This document shows positions 22,559 through 32,149 of a stretch of 64,000 nt of DNA, piece by piece. Within the stretch, counting starts at the first letter, position 1. Each line of letters begins with the position of its first letter. A program made the position numbers and the translations under genes. This stretch comes from Cyanophora paradoxa (taxonomy: Eukaryota; Glaucocystophyceae; Cyanophorales; Cyanophoraceae), in assembly GCA_004431415.1 (NCBI GenBank), contig QPMI01000474.1:78913-142912 (forward strand), read 5' to 3'. The notes under the pieces were generated by a model. The model saw only the letters and a program-made list of their open reading frames with translations. It did not search any database and had not been told where the DNA came from.

Positions 22559-24990
22559 TCACCAGTGCAAGGGGGAGGAGCACTCGCGCCCCGCGAACAT
22601 GTCGCCGATGGCGCCCGCCGCCTCCAGGCCCTCGCGCCCCGCGTGCATGGCCGGCGGGCCGCACAGCTCGACCCCCACGGCGACCCCGGGCCCCAGGCGC
22701 GCCTGCAGGATCTGCGCGCCGTCGGGCGGGGCGGGGCGGGGCGCGCAGCTTCGGGCCCGCTCGCACGGACCTGGTAGGGCGCGAGGGGCGGGGCGTGCGG
22801 GGAGTAGGACCGGATGCGGAGGCGGCGGAGGGCGGGAGGGCGGCGACCGCCTCGGCCTCCTCGGCCTCCAGCGCCCGCCCGAGGTGGAGCCCGAGCTCCG
22901 TGAGCGCCCGCCGCGCCCCGGCGCTGGCGAGGACGGCGACGACGTCGGCCGCCCCGAAGAGGGCGTGCGCGTCATCCTCGCCGGGCCCGAAGGTGATGTC
23001 TGCGCGCGCGGGCGGTGGCGGGCGGGGGCGGGAGGGGGGCCCTTTGGGAGGGCCGGCCGTGCGGGGGCACCGGTGAAGTCCAGCTTGAGGGTCGCGAGGC
23101 GGGTTAGGCCCGAGAGGGCCTCTCCCAGGGTCCGCGCCGCGCCGGGCGCGTACGGGCGGAACGAGAGCTCGAGGTCCACGAGGGCGCGCCGCGCGCCGGG
23201 GCTCTCGAGGACGGCCACCGCCCCCTCCGACGTCGCCTCGTCGAAGCAGCCTGCGCGGCGTCGGCGTCGGCTGCGGCGCGCTAGCTCAGCGGCCGCCGCC
23301 GGCTGCGCACCCGGGGAGACGGCGAAGACGTCCCACTTGAGGCGCAGGGCCTCGAGGCGGGGCAGGGCGGCGAGGGCCGCCGCGAGGGCGCGCGCGACGC
23401 CCAGCGTCCTCTCGTCGTCCTCGTAGCCCGCGGAGACGAGCAGGGACGCCTCCCGCAGCGCCGCCGCCCCCCGCAGCGCCAGCACCGCTCCCCCCTCCAC
23501 CTCGTTATCTGATATCTGCCGCCGAGCCGAAGCTGAGGTGGTCTGGGGAGGGCGCAGGCGAGTGGGCGAAGGGGGGCGGCGCCTGGAGCGTGTGGAAGGA
23601 CTCGAGACGAGGCATGCGGGCGAGGGCGAGGAATGTCGCCTCGTCCGCCCGCACGGACACGCCGTGCCCGTCCGCCGCCGCCAGCTCCCCGCCGCCCGCC
23701 AGCTCCGCCTCGCCCTCCCTGAGCCGGGCCCTCAGCGGGGTACGCCAAGCCAAGCGAGATGAGCTGATTGCGAGCACGTGAGTAGGGCGCTGTTCTGGAC
23801 GAGGGCGATGCTCCGGAGGCTCCGGCCGGCGGCGCCGTCGGCGAGCGCCGCGAAGCCTCCCCGCGGCTCGAAGCAGCCGCCGGGGCCGATCGGGAACTGC
23901 AGCGCGAGCCGCTCGAGGTGGGCCAGTCGGGCGAGCTCGGCCAGGACGCCGTCCGCCGCCTCGCGCGAGCGGCGCAGGCTGACGGCGACGCTGCGGAGGA
24001 GCGGGCAGGCGCCGGCGACGGCGGCGGCCGCCTCCGGGCTGAGCGCCATGAGGGGCTCGTCGAAGGCGAGGGTCAGCGAGCGCAGGCCGCCGAGGGGCCC
24101 CAGCGCCTCCCGCAGCTCGCCGGCGGGCGGCCAGGGCGCGCGGCCGGCGGGGAACTCCTCGTAGAGGTCTGCGAGCTCGTCGTCCGTGCCGCCGAACTCG
24201 TGGCCCCAGCGGAAGCCGACCCGCAGGCTCTCCAGGCTCGGGAGGCTCCGGCCGAGCGTTCTCAGCAGGTGGAGCAGGTGGATGCGGAACGAGGCGCCCT
24301 CCGCCTGGCCCCCCAGGTCGCCAGTCGGCTGCTCGAGCCCGCCCCCCTCGCCTCGCCCGTCCCCGAGGAACTCGAAGCTCACGGCCGCCGGGCGCGCCCG
24401 GCCGCAGATGGCCAAAAGGAGCGTGAACGCCGCCGCGTCCTTGAGCACGTTGCGCCCCGCCGCCTCTTCCGAGCCCTCCTGCGAGAGCCGCAGGCGGAGG
24501 CTGACGCTGGCGCCCGCGCCGAGCCGCAGCTTCCTCTTCAGAAACAGGAACGGGAGCTTTGCGGCCCAGCTCGTGTGCCGGTCGTCCACGTCCAAGCCGT
24601 TCGCGTAGAGGGACATCGCGCCGTCCAGCTCGTCGTGGCTGCAGGAGCAGCTTTCCACGAAGGCCTCGCCCGCGTCCAGTTCGAAGCTCTCCCACTCTGT
24701 CTCCTCGATCACGCGCCGCCACCGCCTGCCGCCCACCGCACTCTTAGAGCGCAGCTGCAGCGGGCCGGGCGCGGCGGGACGAAAGAACGCGGATCGGACC
24801 TGCACACGCCGCGCAACGTCCAGCTCGCCCGCAGCCCGAGTTCTTCGAACACGCAGCTCATCACCGCGTCTGGAAGCGCATCGAACGGAGCCGCCCCCTT
24901 TAGAGCTCGAGGCTCGGCTGGCGCTGGCGCTTCGACGCGCGCTCGCTTCTCCGCGCGCTCTCCCGACGAGCTCCCAGCGTCAGCCGACAT
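22559..24990 (-). CDS. F-box/leucine-rich-repeat protein
   Basis: Exon 1, from ATG 24990, has a short charged N-terminus and then an F-box-like helix pair (FDALPDAVMSCVFEELGLR...WTLRGVCR). An intron of about 45 nt with a CTGCAG acceptor follows, then a long exon (about 24760-23750) with degenerate leucine-rich repeats: SLPSLESLRVGFRW, GGLRSLTLAFDEPL, LLRSVAVSLR, HLERLALQFPIG. Further exons near 23740-23525, 23500-23070, 23000-22810 and 22730-22559 continue LRR-like units such as LPRLEALRLKWD and LTRLATLKLDF. The last exon ends ...ECSSPLHW*. F-box/LRR proteins usually present substrates to SCF ubiquitin ligases; the substrate is unknown. The F-box match is weaker than the LRR call. Confidence 0.65.
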
Positions 24991-25850
24991 CGCCCAGTAC
25001 TAGTGCTCACACTTGAGATCCCCGAAGGCCTGCAGCTCGAGCTCAACGCGTACGAGTCAGTCGAGCTCGAGCGCCATGTCATACGCCGCGCCGCGCGCGC
25101 ATGCACATGCCGGCACCCTGGCTATGACCGGGGCACTCGCACCTCGAGCTCGCAGTCCGCCGCCGCAGCCGGCGAGCGCGCGCAGGTGATCGGCGGGGAT
25201 GCGTGTCGTACCCCGGCCGCGCCGCGCCGGGAGCCACTGGGGCCACAGCCTTAACGCGCTTGCGCATGCGCGTGCTGTTAACGTTCAACGGTTGCGCTGA
25301 TCATGATAATGACTAGTGCTCATGATCATGATCAAGTGCCGCCCTAGGCCTCACCACAGCCGTATACTGCAGTTCGCTGTTGCACTGTTCAATTGCAACT
25401 TGCACATGTACAGTTCGCTGCTGCGCAATTAATATTAATCATTGAATATTGCAAGAGTGCCGCCGTCGACCGTCGACGTCGACGTCGGGGAGGCGCACTG
25501 GCGCAGGCGTCGAGTCGTACCCCAGCCCCCAGCTCGGGGGGAGGGGGCCCTCAGGGGGGGTGTGCGCTGCGGGCCTGCGGCCCAAAAACCAATTGCAAAT
25601 TTGCAATTGCAAGGTGGGCGGATCCACTGCCGGGCCAGTGGACGTGCCGGCGCCGCATGGCCACTGGCCAGTGGAAGCTGCTCCGGTAGGGTACATAGTA
25701 AGATCATTGAAGGGGCTGCAATTAATTGCGCAACTTGCCTGCACGCTGCAGCTAGCGCTGGCAGCTGCAAATTCCCTGCAATCGCATCTGACTCAGTGAC
25801 GCATCACCAGATTCGCATGCGCAAGCCTGGCAAGGCCGCGCGCCACGCGT
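24991..25850. other. Intergenic, palindrome-rich
   Basis: Upstream of the F-box/LRR gene. It contains TCATGATCATGATCA near 25318-25334, a GTCGACGTCGACGTCG tract near 25465-25490 and many PstI/PvuII-like palindromes. Short open frames on both strands share no recognisable domain. No gene is supported. Confidence 0.5.
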
Positions 25851-26114
25851 ACCGTGTGGCACTATAATACCGCGCCCACTTAATTACCGCGGTACCAAAT
25901 TACCGCGTCGAGAATTTGTTAAAACGCGGTAATTTGGTCCCGCGGTAATTCGCTTCCGTGAAGTTACCCCATACAGTACCCCCCCGAATACCCGCCCCAT
26001 ACAAGCCTCTAGTTTTTTAAAACGCGGTAATTTGGTACCGCGGTATTTTGGCCACCCTCGTGCCGGAGTTTCTAACGCGGTAATTTATGCCGCGGTAATT
26101 TAGTGCCACACGGT
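25851..26114. mobile_element. MITE with ACCGTGTGGCACT inverted ends
   Basis: Terminal inverted repeats ACCGTGTGGCACT (25851-25863) and AGTGCCACACGGT (26102-26114) enclose 264 bp without coding capacity. Internally, TACCGCGGTACCAAATTACCGCG-like words recur in both orientations, giving potential hairpins. The design (AATTACCGCG here, AATTAATGCG there) parallels the 785-2414 element, which supports a common family. Confidence 0.6.
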
Positions 26115-27689
26115 ACTACGGTATACGTACCGTGCGGCGTACGTACGAGCCTCGGAGGCCGCTGCAGCTGCAAGGCTGTGCAAGCCTGCAAGTTGCTGCA
26201 AGTACTACGGTAGCCTGCAACAGTGTTTGTGAAAGTTTACTCCCCGCCGGCACCCTGAAAGCTTTCATGAAAGCTTTCTGAAAGCTTTCTGAAAGGATTG
26301 CTCCCGGAGTCCCATACAAGGAAACCTTGCCCAGCGAAACCGGAAATATTTGTTTCCAGCAAGCGTCCAAACACAAGTCTATGCTTTCCAATGCCATCTC
26401 CAACTGCAATCTTAAAGCCCGCATGGCCCTCGTGTGCTCCTGAGCTCCTTTCAGCCAAGTTTCAGTGGAAGAGGGGGTACAGCTCCGGAGGCTGCCACCT
26501 TCCCCAGCGGCCCCCGCCCTTCCACAACGTCATGCAACCGTTTGCCCCGTGTGGCATTATGCTTTGTTGCACTCTAGCTTGCTCAAATCCGTCGTTTTCC
26601 GCATGAAACTCCGTCGGAAGGCCTGCTGTAGGGTACCCCCCCGTTGCAACGAAACTGAAAGCTTTCACCTGCGTTTTTAGGGCATGAAAGCTTTCAGAAA
26701 GCTTTCTAGAAAGCTTTCAAAATGAAAGCTTGCCACTGAAAGTATATCAAACACTGGCCTGCAACTGTACATGTACATGTGGCAATTGCAACTGTAGGCT
26801 AGTAGCTATAGGGCAATTGCCAGGCTTGCTCGCCGTAAGCGTCGACTCGGCGTCGGCTGAAGCCTTGACACTACTAGGCTAACAACCCGCGCTGCTGGGC
26901 CGGGCCGCGGCCGCTGAACTCAGCGACCTGAAGTCGTCGACGTCAGCAATCTGCGCAGGCTGCTATGACGCGTACGAGACTTGCAGCGCATTCATGTGCT
27001 GCACGCGCAGCAGCAGCTGGTCATGATCATATGCATGGCCTCAACATTAATCTGCTAGGCCTAGGCATTCTCCTTGTGGTCGTGCACGCGGCATTGCATA
27101 CACATATGCATGCATGTGGAGCAGAGGCGCTTGTACATCAAGCTTCCGAATCCTCGAAGACCTCGCCCTCGAGCTCGACACGTGCGTGCGATCCGTTAAC
27201 ATTCATGATCAACCGGTTGCTCGCACACCACGACCTGATCATGAATGCGTATACGCGTGATCATGAGCAGGTCGTCTCGCAAGCGTTATTGCAGATCCTG
27301 CCGTGCAAACTTGCAGTGCGTCACGCGTACGGCGCGCAAATGCATATACCTCGAGCTCCCATGGCCACTGCGCCCAGTCCAAGCCTTTTATCTAATATCT
27401 GTATCTAATCTTAATAAGCGTACGTACGTATACAATTGCAATTAAAAAGGGGCCTACTAGCTATAGGCTAGCTATAGGTCGGCACACCCGCCGCCAGTTC
27501 TATACTATGAAAGCTACCTAAGAGGATTGCTATAGCTATAGCTGTAAAGCTATAGCTAGATATAACTAGCGCTCATTAACTCCTTTAACCTCTCGGGGGC
27601 GAGCCCTCTCATCTCGGCGCCGCCGCCGCCCCGCATGCGCAGCCGGCCCCAGCTACCATAAATATTAATCTTCATAAGCTTTCCGCTCA
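26115..27689. other. Intergenic region with AAAGCTTTC repeat arrays
   Basis: Two clusters of the palindrome GAAAGCTTTC (about 26258-26295 and 26651-26750) flank roughly 350 bp of unique sequence, like the ends of a fold-back element. Further right are CATATGCATGCATG and TCATGATCATATGCATG words and the run TAGCTATAGCTATAGC near 27525-27560. No coding sequence is supported. Confidence 0.5.
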
Positions 27690-29208
27690 TGATCATGATC
27701 ATGAGCATGTCTCCAACTCTGGTGCAGGCGCGCACTTCGGGGGTGGCGAGAGCTACATCACCCTGCCCTCTTTGCACCTTGGCAATCCGATGTCCTTTGA
27801 GTTCTGGTGCGCGTTTCCCTGCTCAGTTCTGGAAACGCGCTTGTGAAGCCCAACGGACTGAAATTGGGATCAGGATCAAGCTCGGTCAGCGGCAGCAGGA
27901 CTGGACGCGCGTCTTCGACTTCTCGAACGGCGGGTCATATCGCGGGAATGTGGTGCGTCGGCTTTTGAACAGTCCCTGCAGCTGGCGACGTCGATGGCGA
28001 TACTGATTTCGCTGCCCGCCTCCCCTCTGGCCGATCGGCGCAGCTCATTGTTCTCCGCGCGGTGAGCGCGCAGCTAGCACGCATGCGCAGCTCCGCAGCT
28101 GCCGCCGTGGCTGCAGCATCTCCCGTCCGCAAGCGCCTGATCATGATCATGATGCACGTCGCTGACAGGACGCCGTCATCTCGAATGCTCCGAGCCCTGA
28201 CCACCTCTTCCTGATGGTTATGGATCGAGCTCGAACAAATGACCCAGTACCCCCGGTTTGCACGTTACTCTTTCTGTGGACCGACTGCGGCGCCGGCCGC
28301 GGGCCGGGTCGGGCGGGGCCCATATTAAAAGCACCCTTAAGCCTGTACATGTGCACGAGATATAGCCGCTGAGCTCTTGAACGGTCCCATGCCACTGATC
28401 GCCATCGGCCCGACTCCGCGTCCACAGGAATCACCGGAGGAGGACCAGGTCCATCTGTACTCGGCGTCCAGCACAGACACTGGTCAGATCGAGGTACGCA
28501 CGTGCACTTGCAAGAAGCGCGCTTGCCTGCAAGCGTGCAATTTCAATTGGATCACCGCTGCGTGCACGCAGGTAGGGCGGTGGTACCACGCGGTGACTGT
28601 GCTTGGGGCGGCCGGTGACCTGCACTTCTACCTGACGGACAGCGTGACGGGCACCCACGTCCACATCACCGACGGGACGCGCACCTCCGGCCCGCAGGGG
28701 CAGAACGTGACCATTCTGCCGAGCGGGCCACGCAGCGATAATTACATCGGCAGAGTTGCAACACCGGTGCGCGCTTAAGTTTGCAAGAGACGCGCACTTC
28801 CGATGCTCGCGATCGTGGATTGCTTCGAGCGCTAGCAATCTAGCTCGGTTTAAAGTATAGGTTCGATCAGAATGCCGGCGCCCGACTGAGCGCAAACATA
28901 CGTGCAGGACCCCAAGCTGTACACGCCGACGAACATGCAGCTGTCCGGTGCGTCCGCCTGTAAACATCTCATTTAAACAAATTTAGAGCCTTTGAGCTAT
29001 ATTCTCAAGTTCGCCTGCACGTTCGACATGAGGACGCGCCTGGGGTCGCAACCGCAAATGCATCTATACATGCACATGCTGACTTCGAAACCGCGGCCGG
29101 CCGCGGGCGCGTGCAGGCTTTCGGGTGTGGCCGGCGGCGCTTTCGGCGAGCGAGGTGCAGACGCTGGCGGCGGGTGGAGACATTGGGCGGCAGCCGCTCG
29201 TGCACCTC
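27690..29208 (+). pseudogene. LamG/concanavalin-like host gene, cut at the virus element
   Basis: Exon-sized segments fit a laminin-G-like jelly roll in order: YITLPSLHLGNPMSFEFW (~27751-27804), QQDWTRVFDFSNGG (~27894-27935), VHLYSASSTDTGQIE (~28451-28494), then after an intron with a CACGCAG acceptor, VGRWYHAVTVLGAAGDLHFY (~28572-28632), DPKLYTPTNMQLSG (~28909-28945), and finally VWPAALSASEVQTLAAGGD (~29126-29182). The last segment is the usual LamG ending. The reading then runs into the terminal repeat of the virus-like element, so any downstream exons are missing. The 5' end is unclear. Likely an extracellular or surface protein. Confidence 0.6.
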
Positions 29209-29491
29209 ACACATAGTAAAATGCGGAGTTTTAACCCTCGGCTTATCTTAATTGATTTTGTTGATATATCTCGTATATTCTATTTCAATCAATCGATAAT
29301 CTGTGTATATCTTATCGAATATTCATTTATTTCGATTATTTTGTATTCTTTTCGATATTTTATCGTAAATTTCTCTTATTTTCCGATTAGTCTTACTGAG
29401 TCTATCGATAATCTGTATATATTTCCGAATAATATAACTGAATCTCAATTAGATCTTGCCTCTGGTTAAAACTCCGCATTTTACTATGTGT
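29209..29491. repeat. Sub-element with 28-bp inverted ends inside the TIR
   Basis: Positions 29209-29236 and 29464-29491 are perfect reverse complements (outer end ACACATAGTAAAATGCGGAG). The interior is A/T-rich, with ATCGATAATCTGT twice. The same arrangement occurs at 60364-60644. It looks like a MITE fixed at both tips of the virus element, or a true tip structure capable of folding back. Confidence 0.85.
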
Positions 29492-29743
29492 GATTGGTCT
29501 AAAAGGTAATTGATTTAATCGATATTATATTCATGTACTTTCTCGATTAAATTTAATTAAATTTAATTCATTTAATCGGAAATATATCGCTAAACTCGAT
29601 TAAGATCCATAAAAGATTCATTTGTTAAATAAAACAAATCGATCTCTTATTGAATTCAATCGTAATTATACATGAAATTGATATGTTATTATCATGTTTT
29701 AATGATTCTAAGGGGGGACCCTTAGGATTTTTGAAATAATTGG

Positions 29744-29836
29744 GTGTGACAGGTGTGACAGGTCTATCCCAAACTTTTGATAGTTCATTTTTATGTTATA
29801 GAAAAGTTTGGGATAGACCTGTCACACCTGTCACAC
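29744..29836. repeat. GTGTGACAG hairpin 1 (left TIR)
   Basis: Arms 29744-29778 and 29802-29836 are perfect 35-bp reverse complements with a 23-nt loop. Each arm starts with two tandem 9-mers, GTGTGACAG, followed by GTCTATCCCAAACTTTT. A third CTGTCACAC pair follows at about 29915. Counterparts are at 32670-32761 (duplicate) and 60019-60111 (right TIR). Confidence 0.9.
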
Positions 29837-30035
29837 AAACCATATTCAGTAAGGATCTCTTTTAATGTTAAAATTTCAGTGTTAGTTGGTGTAGTTGATT
29901 CACAAAATGCATCCTGTCACACCTGTCACACAAACCATATTCAGTAAGGATCTCTTTTATAATGAAAAACTCAGTAACAATAAGTAAGAAGTTTATCTAT
30001 GTAATTCTACTTGAATAAACAAATGAAATAATCGA

Positions 30036-30128
30036 GTGTGACAGGTGTGACAGGTCCATCCCAAACTTTTGAGAGTTCATTTTTATGCTATAGAAAAGTT
30101 TGGGATAGACCTGTCACACCTGTCACAC
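30036..30128. repeat. GTGTGACAG hairpin 2 (left TIR)
   Basis: Arms 30036-30070 and 30094-30128 pair over 35 bp with one mismatch, and each again carries two GTGTGACAG units. The counterpart at 59734-59825 in the right TIR has the same mismatch. Candidate binding sites for an element-encoded replication or regulatory protein. Confidence 0.9.
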
Positions 30129-30674
30129 AAACCATATTCAGTAAGGACCTCATATATTGGTAAAATCTCAGTGTTAGTTGGTGTAGTTGATTCAAAAAAT
30201 GCATTTATACTCTGATTCATTGTTATTTCCTGTGAAATTTGAGTCAACTCAACCCACTTAGTCAACCCTTGCATTGAATTCGTAACAAAATCCATATACT
30301 TTTACTACTTTTACGATTAATATGAGTCAACCTTGAGTCCACTTAAATATAAATATAATATAATAGGGGGAATCAAGGGGAGATGCTTATAAACATATGA
30401 GTTATTGAGCCTATGATACTTACATAGTCACGCTGGTCTCGGTAAGAGGATTCCGAATCTGTTTTTATCTTTGTGAGATGATGAGTTGGTGAAGAGATAC
30501 ATGCGTTTTAGTGTTTTGTATCGGATTTCATGTTATGACGTCATAATGACGATGCATATGTATATGATATATATGATATACCACGTGACTCGGGAGATCA
30601 TGACGATCACGGCGATGCAGTCAGTGTGATGTTATGATGCATCATGTAATGACTCATTCAATGACTCATTAAAT

Positions 30675-30815
30675 GACGCAATTTGGTGTATCCCCGTTTT
30701 CATGAGCCATTAAATAACTTATTTTATGATGAAATTTGGTGTATCCCTGTTTTCATGAGCCATTAAATGACTCATTTTATGATGAAATTTGGTGTATCCC
30801 TGTTTTTATGATTTA
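30675..30815. repeat. 53-bp tandem repeat, about 2.6 copies
   Basis: The word ATTTGGTGTATCCC recurs at about 30681, 30734 and 30787 (period 53), linked by GTTTTCATGAGCCATTAAAT. The same array is in the second copy of the left end (about 33600-33740). It lies between the TIR and the integrase 3' end, in DNA without genes. Function unknown. Confidence 0.8.
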
Positions 30816-31047
30816 TTACATCACTAATGATGAGGTATTTATCACAGTCGAAGTTTCGCCGAAGTTTCGGTATTTCGCTGTCGGCATCTTCAAACGCTTG
30901 TATCTCATCACCAGATCATCGAAACGCAACGTTCTGCATAGCGCTGTGAAGCGCTTGATAAGATCTACAAGACTATGTGTATATCATGTGCATATATGTA
31001 TATCAGTCATACATATATTTGGAAAAAACGAGTTTTTGCCTAGCAAA

Positions 31048-32143
31048 CTAGCTAGTTTTGGTCCTTTCTCTTAGTGTTCTCTGAGGTTTAGGGGCTGTAT
31101 ATGACTCCTTAGTAGTCTGAAAGTCATTATACCATCTCTGGCTATTAACCTCAGAAAGTTTCTGTGTCCCTGCTATAGTGAGCTTTTTGAGTTCCCTGTT
31201 AACTTTCCCAGCCTTCTCCTTTCTAGCCTCTATCAAAGGCTTATCTGGACTTCATTAGCAGCTTCTATGCCTTCTCTCCTTATAGCAGCATCAGCCCTGG
31301 CTTCCTCTTTAGCTTGCTCCAAGGCATCCACTGTAGGGGTTTCTAGATATTCAACTGCATTCACAGGCAACAGCTCATGGAAAGCAAACCTGTTTTCTAT
31401 GATCTCACCAGTGGGACTCCTTAGCTTAAACTTAAAGCCTTCCCTACTATCAACAGTGTAAACCATCCTAGACCAATTGTTACCCTGTTTAGCAAAGGGG
31501 TTCTTCTCAACTTTCACTCTAACAAACATGCCAGGCTGCATGGTATCAAGGTAAGCTATTGATTTCTTGAATCTTTCATCTTCTAATCCCACTATATACC
31601 TATAATGCTCCTCTGTAGTTTCGCCTGGCTTCATCTTAGTAGCTGAGTGAACTGTATTATTGTAATTATACTCAATATCACCTAACACATCAAAGAATCT
31701 AGCTGTGTTATTAGCTATGCAATAGTTTGTGATCAGTCTCTTAATCTGCTTGTTAAAGGCTTCAATTCGACCTTGGCTTCTGTGGTCTGCAGTTCCACTC
31801 ACTTGGTGTTCTATGTATTTACTAGATAAATACTCCTGGAATATTCGATTTTGGAACTCACTCCCAGCATCTGATTGAACCTTTACTATGGGTCTTGCTA
31901 CTCTCATCTCAAGCTGTTTAAATGCAGCCAATGTAGTGAGAGCTGATTTATCCCTTATAGGTATGATATACCCAGTTCTCAGTGTAGATTCCATTGCAGT
32001 CATAAAGGTATCATAGCCATTGTTTTGTTTCTTATAAGCTGGGAAAAAGAGCAAATCAATCACATAGGTATCAAGGGGTTGCCTAATTGGGACCATGGGA
32101 TCTCTCTTCCTAGATATAGCAGGTGCATTGATCTGAACAACTT
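31048..32143 (-). pseudogene. Integrase copy A, N-terminally truncated and frameshifted
   Basis: This copy lacks roughly the first 100 residues; the homology starts at VQINAPAISRKRDP. It keeps the catalytic core: first Asp in DTYVIDLLFF, second in VQSDAGSEF, and Glu in GRIEAFNKQI. A missing G near 31252 throws the C-terminus out of frame (the proper frame resumes at 31236-31048, ending RTLRERTKTS). It is a by-product of the tandem duplication and cannot encode a full enzyme. Confidence 0.9.
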
Positions 32144-32149
32144 AAAACT

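Larger units (their letters stand above)
29209..30346. repeat. Left terminal inverted repeat
   Basis: Inverted and nearly identical to 59521-60644, with a few single-base length differences. The order from the outside is a 283-bp sub-element with its own 28-bp inverted ends, an AT-rich stretch, AGGGGGGACCCTTAGG, two GTGTGACAG hairpins, and CTTGAGTCCACTTAA at the inner edge. Long terminal inverted repeats fit protein-primed replication of a linear genome. Confidence 0.95.
29224..32143. repeat. Direct duplication, copy A (TIR plus truncated integrase)
   Basis: Nearly identical to 32150-35068. Differences seen are single-base length changes: five versus four T near 29790/32715, GG versus GGG near 31252/34171, and GGGG versus GGG near 31500/34427. 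Copy A ends inside the integrase gene at GAACAACTT. The junction to copy B is the self-complementary stretch TTAAAACTCGGAGTTTTAA. Confidence 0.95.

Noticed and set aside
27804-27826. A possible intron of about 20 nt (GTGCG...CTCAG) in the LamG gene
   Set aside because: So short an intron is known mainly from nucleomorphs, and nothing else here supports it. A base-call error or longer intron is likelier.
28431-28967. Minus-strand 178-codon frame
   Set aside because: Antisense of the LamG exons, which show family-typical phrases on the plus strand.
29209-29469. Small plus-strand ORF at the virus tip (about 29125-29469)
   Set aside because: It joins host LamG codons to TIR sequence, and the same TIR stretch is present at three places with different indels; not a gene.
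29744-30128. CRISPR-like repeat array
   Set aside because: The repeats are inverted within hairpins, not regularly spaced direct repeats, and no cas genes exist; the host is a eukaryote.
31267-31461. Plus-strand frame in integrase copy A (and 34103-34387 in copy B)
   Set aside because: Antisense shadow of the integrase C-terminus.
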